A stretch of DNA of 15,390 nt. It comes from JABFRZ01 sp031413955 (lineage in GTDB: Bacteria; Planctomycetota; UBA1135; GCA-002686595). Shown here in pieces: positions 13,722 through 15,390 of the stretch. Where the stretch lies: positions 1 to 15,390 of the forward strand of contig JANOGB010000585.1 in the NCBI GenBank assembly GCA_031413955.1, read 5' to 3'. Within the stretch, counting starts at the first letter, position 1. Each line of letters begins with the position of its first letter. The position numbers and the translations under genes are program-made. The notes under the pieces are model-generated. The model did not search any database. It was not told where the DNA came from and saw only the letters and a program-made list of their open reading frames with translations.

Positions 13722-14933
13722 GCGCACCTTGACCGTGCGGCCGATGTCGTCCATCAGCGCGCGCAAGCCGTCGTAGTCGGGGTGGCGGAGGCGCATCCAG
13801 GCGTTCGCCATGTAGCCGGCGTCGATGCCCTGGGTCGGCGTGCCGGGCGCGGGGAAGTGCTGGTCGAGGATCCACTGGCCGTGGCGCTCTCGGACCTCCT
13901 CGACGCCTTCGTAGTGCGAGATGCGTCCGTCCTGGTCGGGGCGTAGCGCGATCATGCCGGCGGCGAAGCGGCGCGAGGGACGCACGTCGGTCGCGCCATG
14001 CACGATGGCCTTGGCCCACTCCAGGTAGAGGTCCATGTCGTTGCCGGCGTTGTAGAGGTCCCACACGAGGACGCCCGGCGGGCGGCAGCCGATCTCGGAG
14101 AACTTCAGGCCCCGCGGGCCGAAGAACCACTCCATGTGCGTGGCGCTGGTGCCGATCCCCAGGGCCTGGATCACGCGCGCGCCCAGCGCCATGACCTCGC
14201 CGTAGTTCTCGCGCGTCACGCGGTTGGTGGTCACGACCTGGGGCGAGATCCAGCGCGTGCGCATGGCCTCGAGCACGTTCGGGTAGTAGTGCGAGACGTA
14301 GTCGTGCACCACCCGGCCGTCGATCGAGAGCGTGTCGTAGAAGCCCTCGTGACCCTCGATGAACTCCTCGACCGCGACCGAGCGGCCGTCGGCCGCACCG
14401 CTCGCGCGGATGGCGTGCTCGAGCTCCGCGCCGCTCGAGGCGCGGAAGGTGCCCGCCGCGCCGGCCGAGTCGCGCGGCTTCAGGATGAGGGGCAAGCCGA
14501 CCTGCTGCGCGAACTCGCGCACTTCCTGGGCGGAGTTCGCGCCGATCGACTGCGCGCAGGGGATGTCGGCCGCGCGCAGGGCCTCCTTCATGGCCGGCTT
14601 GTCGCGGCACAGGAAGGCCGTGCGCACGCTCGTGCCCGGGATCTGACAGGCCTCGCGCACCTTGGCCGCGGGCAGGATGTGCGCCTCGACGGTCGTCTCG
14701 AGCCGATCGACCCACTCGCGCGCCTGCGCGCGGCGCACGGCGGCGAGCAGGGCGGGCTCGTTGGTGACCGAGGAGATCTGCTCGTAGCGGTAGAGCCAGC
14801 TCTTCAGCTCGTCGTCTAGCCCCTCGAGCGGGCGCTCACCGATACCGGTCACGCGCGCCCCGGCCGCGCGCAGGGCGCGCACGAATTCGCGCTGGTTCCT
14901 CGGGAAAGCGGGCTCGACGAAGACGACGTGCAT
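13713..14933 (-). CDS. ATP-grasp domain carboxylate-amine/thiol ligase-like protein
   Basis: This gene encodes 406 residues from the ATG at 14933 (MHVVFVEPAF), the start of a Rossmann-like pre-ATP-grasp domain. The frame extends 27 codons further to 15014, but that stretch looks non-coding and nearly meets the divergent gene. ATP-grasp features are in order: DKPAMKEAL (K112), LPLILKPRDSAGAAG (K152, with the glycine-rich loop), VAVEEFIEG (E189/E190), HMEWFF (E268), and the metal-binding FSEIGCRPPG (E280, R284). The family activates a carboxylate as acyl phosphate and joins it to an amine or thiol. The EIGxRPPG form is common in amino-acid ligase-type enzymes of uncharacterised substrate. The protein is probably cytoplasmic, as there is no signal peptide. 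No biosynthetic partner lies next to it, so the substrate cannot be guessed. Confidence 0.86.
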   Translation of the reverse strand: MHVVFVEPAFPRNQREFVRALRAAGARVTGIGERPLEGLDDELKSWLYRYEQISSVTNEPALLAAVRRAQAREWVDRLETTVEAHILPAAKVREACQIPGTSVRTAFLCRDKPAMKEALRAADIPCAQSIGANSAQEVREFAQQVGLPLILKPRDSAGAAGTFRASSGAELEHAIRASGAADGRSVAVEEFIEGHEGFYDTLSIDGRVVHDYVSHYYPNVLEAMRTRWISPQVVTTNRVTRENYGEVMALGARVIQALGIGTSATHMEWFFGPRGLKFSEIGCRPPGVLVWDLYNAGNDMDLYLEWAKAIVHGATDVRPSRRFAAGMIALRPDQDGRISHYEGVEEVRERHGQWILDQHFPAPGTPTQGIDAGYMANAWMRLRHPDYDGLRALMDDIGRTVKVRAR

Positions 14934-15025
14934 CAGGGTTCTCGGGGGGGAGCTCTCGGCAGCGACGCCAGTTTGACCGAATCGGGCCGAAGAGCGAAGG
15001 AGTCGCGCTGACATCGGTGGCTCGC

Positions 15026-15031
15026 TATGCT
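15026..15031 (+). promoter_or_regulatory. possible -10 box (TATGCT) for the 89-residue gene, perhaps leaderless
   Basis: TATGCT matches TATAAT at four positions and ends eight bases before the ATG at 15040, again leaving almost no 5' leader. CTGACA (15008-15013) resembles a -35 but sits only 12 bases upstream, too close for normal spacing. Confidence 0.3.
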
Positions 15032-15039
15032 CGCGCCTG

Positions 15040-15309
15040 ATGTCCGGCTTCGTCTTCCACCCCGGCCACGACGAGTGGCATGGCCAGACCGTGGTGGTCT
15101 ACACCAAGGGCGCGCGCATCGTCGCCGGCCGCTGGGATGCGGTGCAGAGCGGCGAGCTCCTGATGCGCGACGCGGCCGTGCACGAGGATCCGGCGACGCG
15201 CGCGACCTGGGTGGCGGCGGCAAAGCAGTACGGCATCGCGGTCCAGCATCGCACGCTGACGCTCCCGCACGCAGAGGTCGAGCGCGTCGTCAGGTTGCGC
15301 GACGCGTGA
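15040..15309 (+). CDS. Small hypothetical protein (89 aa)
   Basis: This is a compact, charged, soluble protein without signal peptide, membrane segment or cysteine. It shows an N-terminal beta-like stretch (GQTVVVYTKGARIVAGRWD) followed by helical segments (ATRATWVAAAKQYG, HAEVERVVRLRDA). The codon pattern is G/C-rich at third positions, as in the neighbours, and the frame starts with ATG and ends cleanly in TGA, so it is probably real. It is divergent from the ATP-grasp gene with a gap of 106 bases. No family was recognised. Confidence 0.65.
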   Translation: MSGFVFHPGHDEWHGQTVVVYTKGARIVAGRWDAVQSGELLMRDAAVHEDPATRATWVAAAKQYGIAVQHRTLTLPHAEVERVVRLRDA

Positions 15310-15335
15310 AGTTGAGTACGGAGTCGGAGCAAATT

Positions 15336-15390
15336 TTCAACGATCCTCCCTCCGGCCAGGCGTTTTCTGCGCCCCGGGCGGATCGTTGAA
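15336..15390. terminator. foldback at the right edge; possible terminator of the small gene
   Basis: TTCAACGATCC (15336-15346) is the exact reverse complement of the last 11 bases of the window (15380-15390). An inner GGCG/CGCC pair sits around TTTTCTG. The left arm is preceded by AAATT, so the pairing may continue past the window. It starts 26 bases after the stop of the 89-residue gene. It could be a terminator, or one end of a longer repeat or operator. Confidence 0.5.

Noticed and set aside
14934..15014. 27-residue N-terminal extension of the ATP-grasp protein
   Set aside because: The Rossmann-like beta strand starts at MHVVFVEPAF; the extension lacks family character.
1..15390. CRISPR arrays, tRNA or rRNA genes, transposases, integrases
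   Set aside because: No spaced direct repeats, tRNA-like cloverleaf, rRNA segment or transposase/integrase coding sequence was seen.

Overview
The window is uniformly GC-rich and densely coded, with strong G/C third positions. It holds eight complete or near-complete genes and one gene cut by the left edge. The mix points to a large-genome environmental bacterium, most likely Planctomycetota or a similar lineage such as Myxococcota or Acidobacteriota: a PKD plus di-haem peroxidase protein, a TPR lipoprotein coupled to an FG-GAP/ASPIC-UnbV lipoprotein, a secreted DUF5060-like glycoside hydrolase with Ig/PKD-like domains, and a beta-helix exoprotein. The lineage is inferred from gene content only; there is no rRNA or tRNA in the window.

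Layout, left to right. (1) Minus strand, running off the left edge: a membrane protein that looks like a ZIP-type metal transporter joined to the start of an ArsP/DUF318-type (SO_0444-like) permease. (2) Plus strand, divergent from it: a secreted right-handed beta-helix protein. (3) After a 416-base leader with several inverted repeats, plus strand: a large secreted di-haem cytochrome c peroxidase/MauG-family protein with an N-terminal PKD domain. (4) Minus strand, convergent with (3) and sharing a strong stem-loop region: a membrane-anchored SGNH hydrolase. (5) About 485 bases without a gene, dominated by a 164-bp near-perfect inverted repeat (160 of 164 positions complementary) with an inner hairpin capped by GCAA. 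(6) Minus strand, translationally coupled pair (ATGA overlap): a TPR lipoprotein followed by a seven-repeat FG-GAP/UnbV lipoprotein. (7) Plus strand, divergent from (6): a lipoprotein with two EF-hands joined to an iodothyronine-deiodinase-like thioredoxin-fold domain. Its catalytic position is an in-frame TGA, so it is very probably a selenoprotein; a SECIS-like hairpin follows directly. (8) Plus strand: a secreted multidomain glycoside hydrolase candidate. (9) Minus strand, convergent with (8), with both stop codons in one perfect palindrome: an ATP-grasp ligase. (10) Plus strand, divergent from (9): an 89-residue protein of unknown function. A foldback sits at the very right edge.

Most products are exported or anchored outside the cytoplasm (beta-helix, peroxidase, SGNH, UnbV, TPR, deiodinase-like, glycoside hydrolase). 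This suggests work at the cell surface on polymers, metals or redox chemistry, but no single pathway ties the window together. The two strongest items for follow-up are the UGA-containing EF-hand/deiodinase-like protein at about 10.2-11.1 kb and the giant foldback at 6589-6946.
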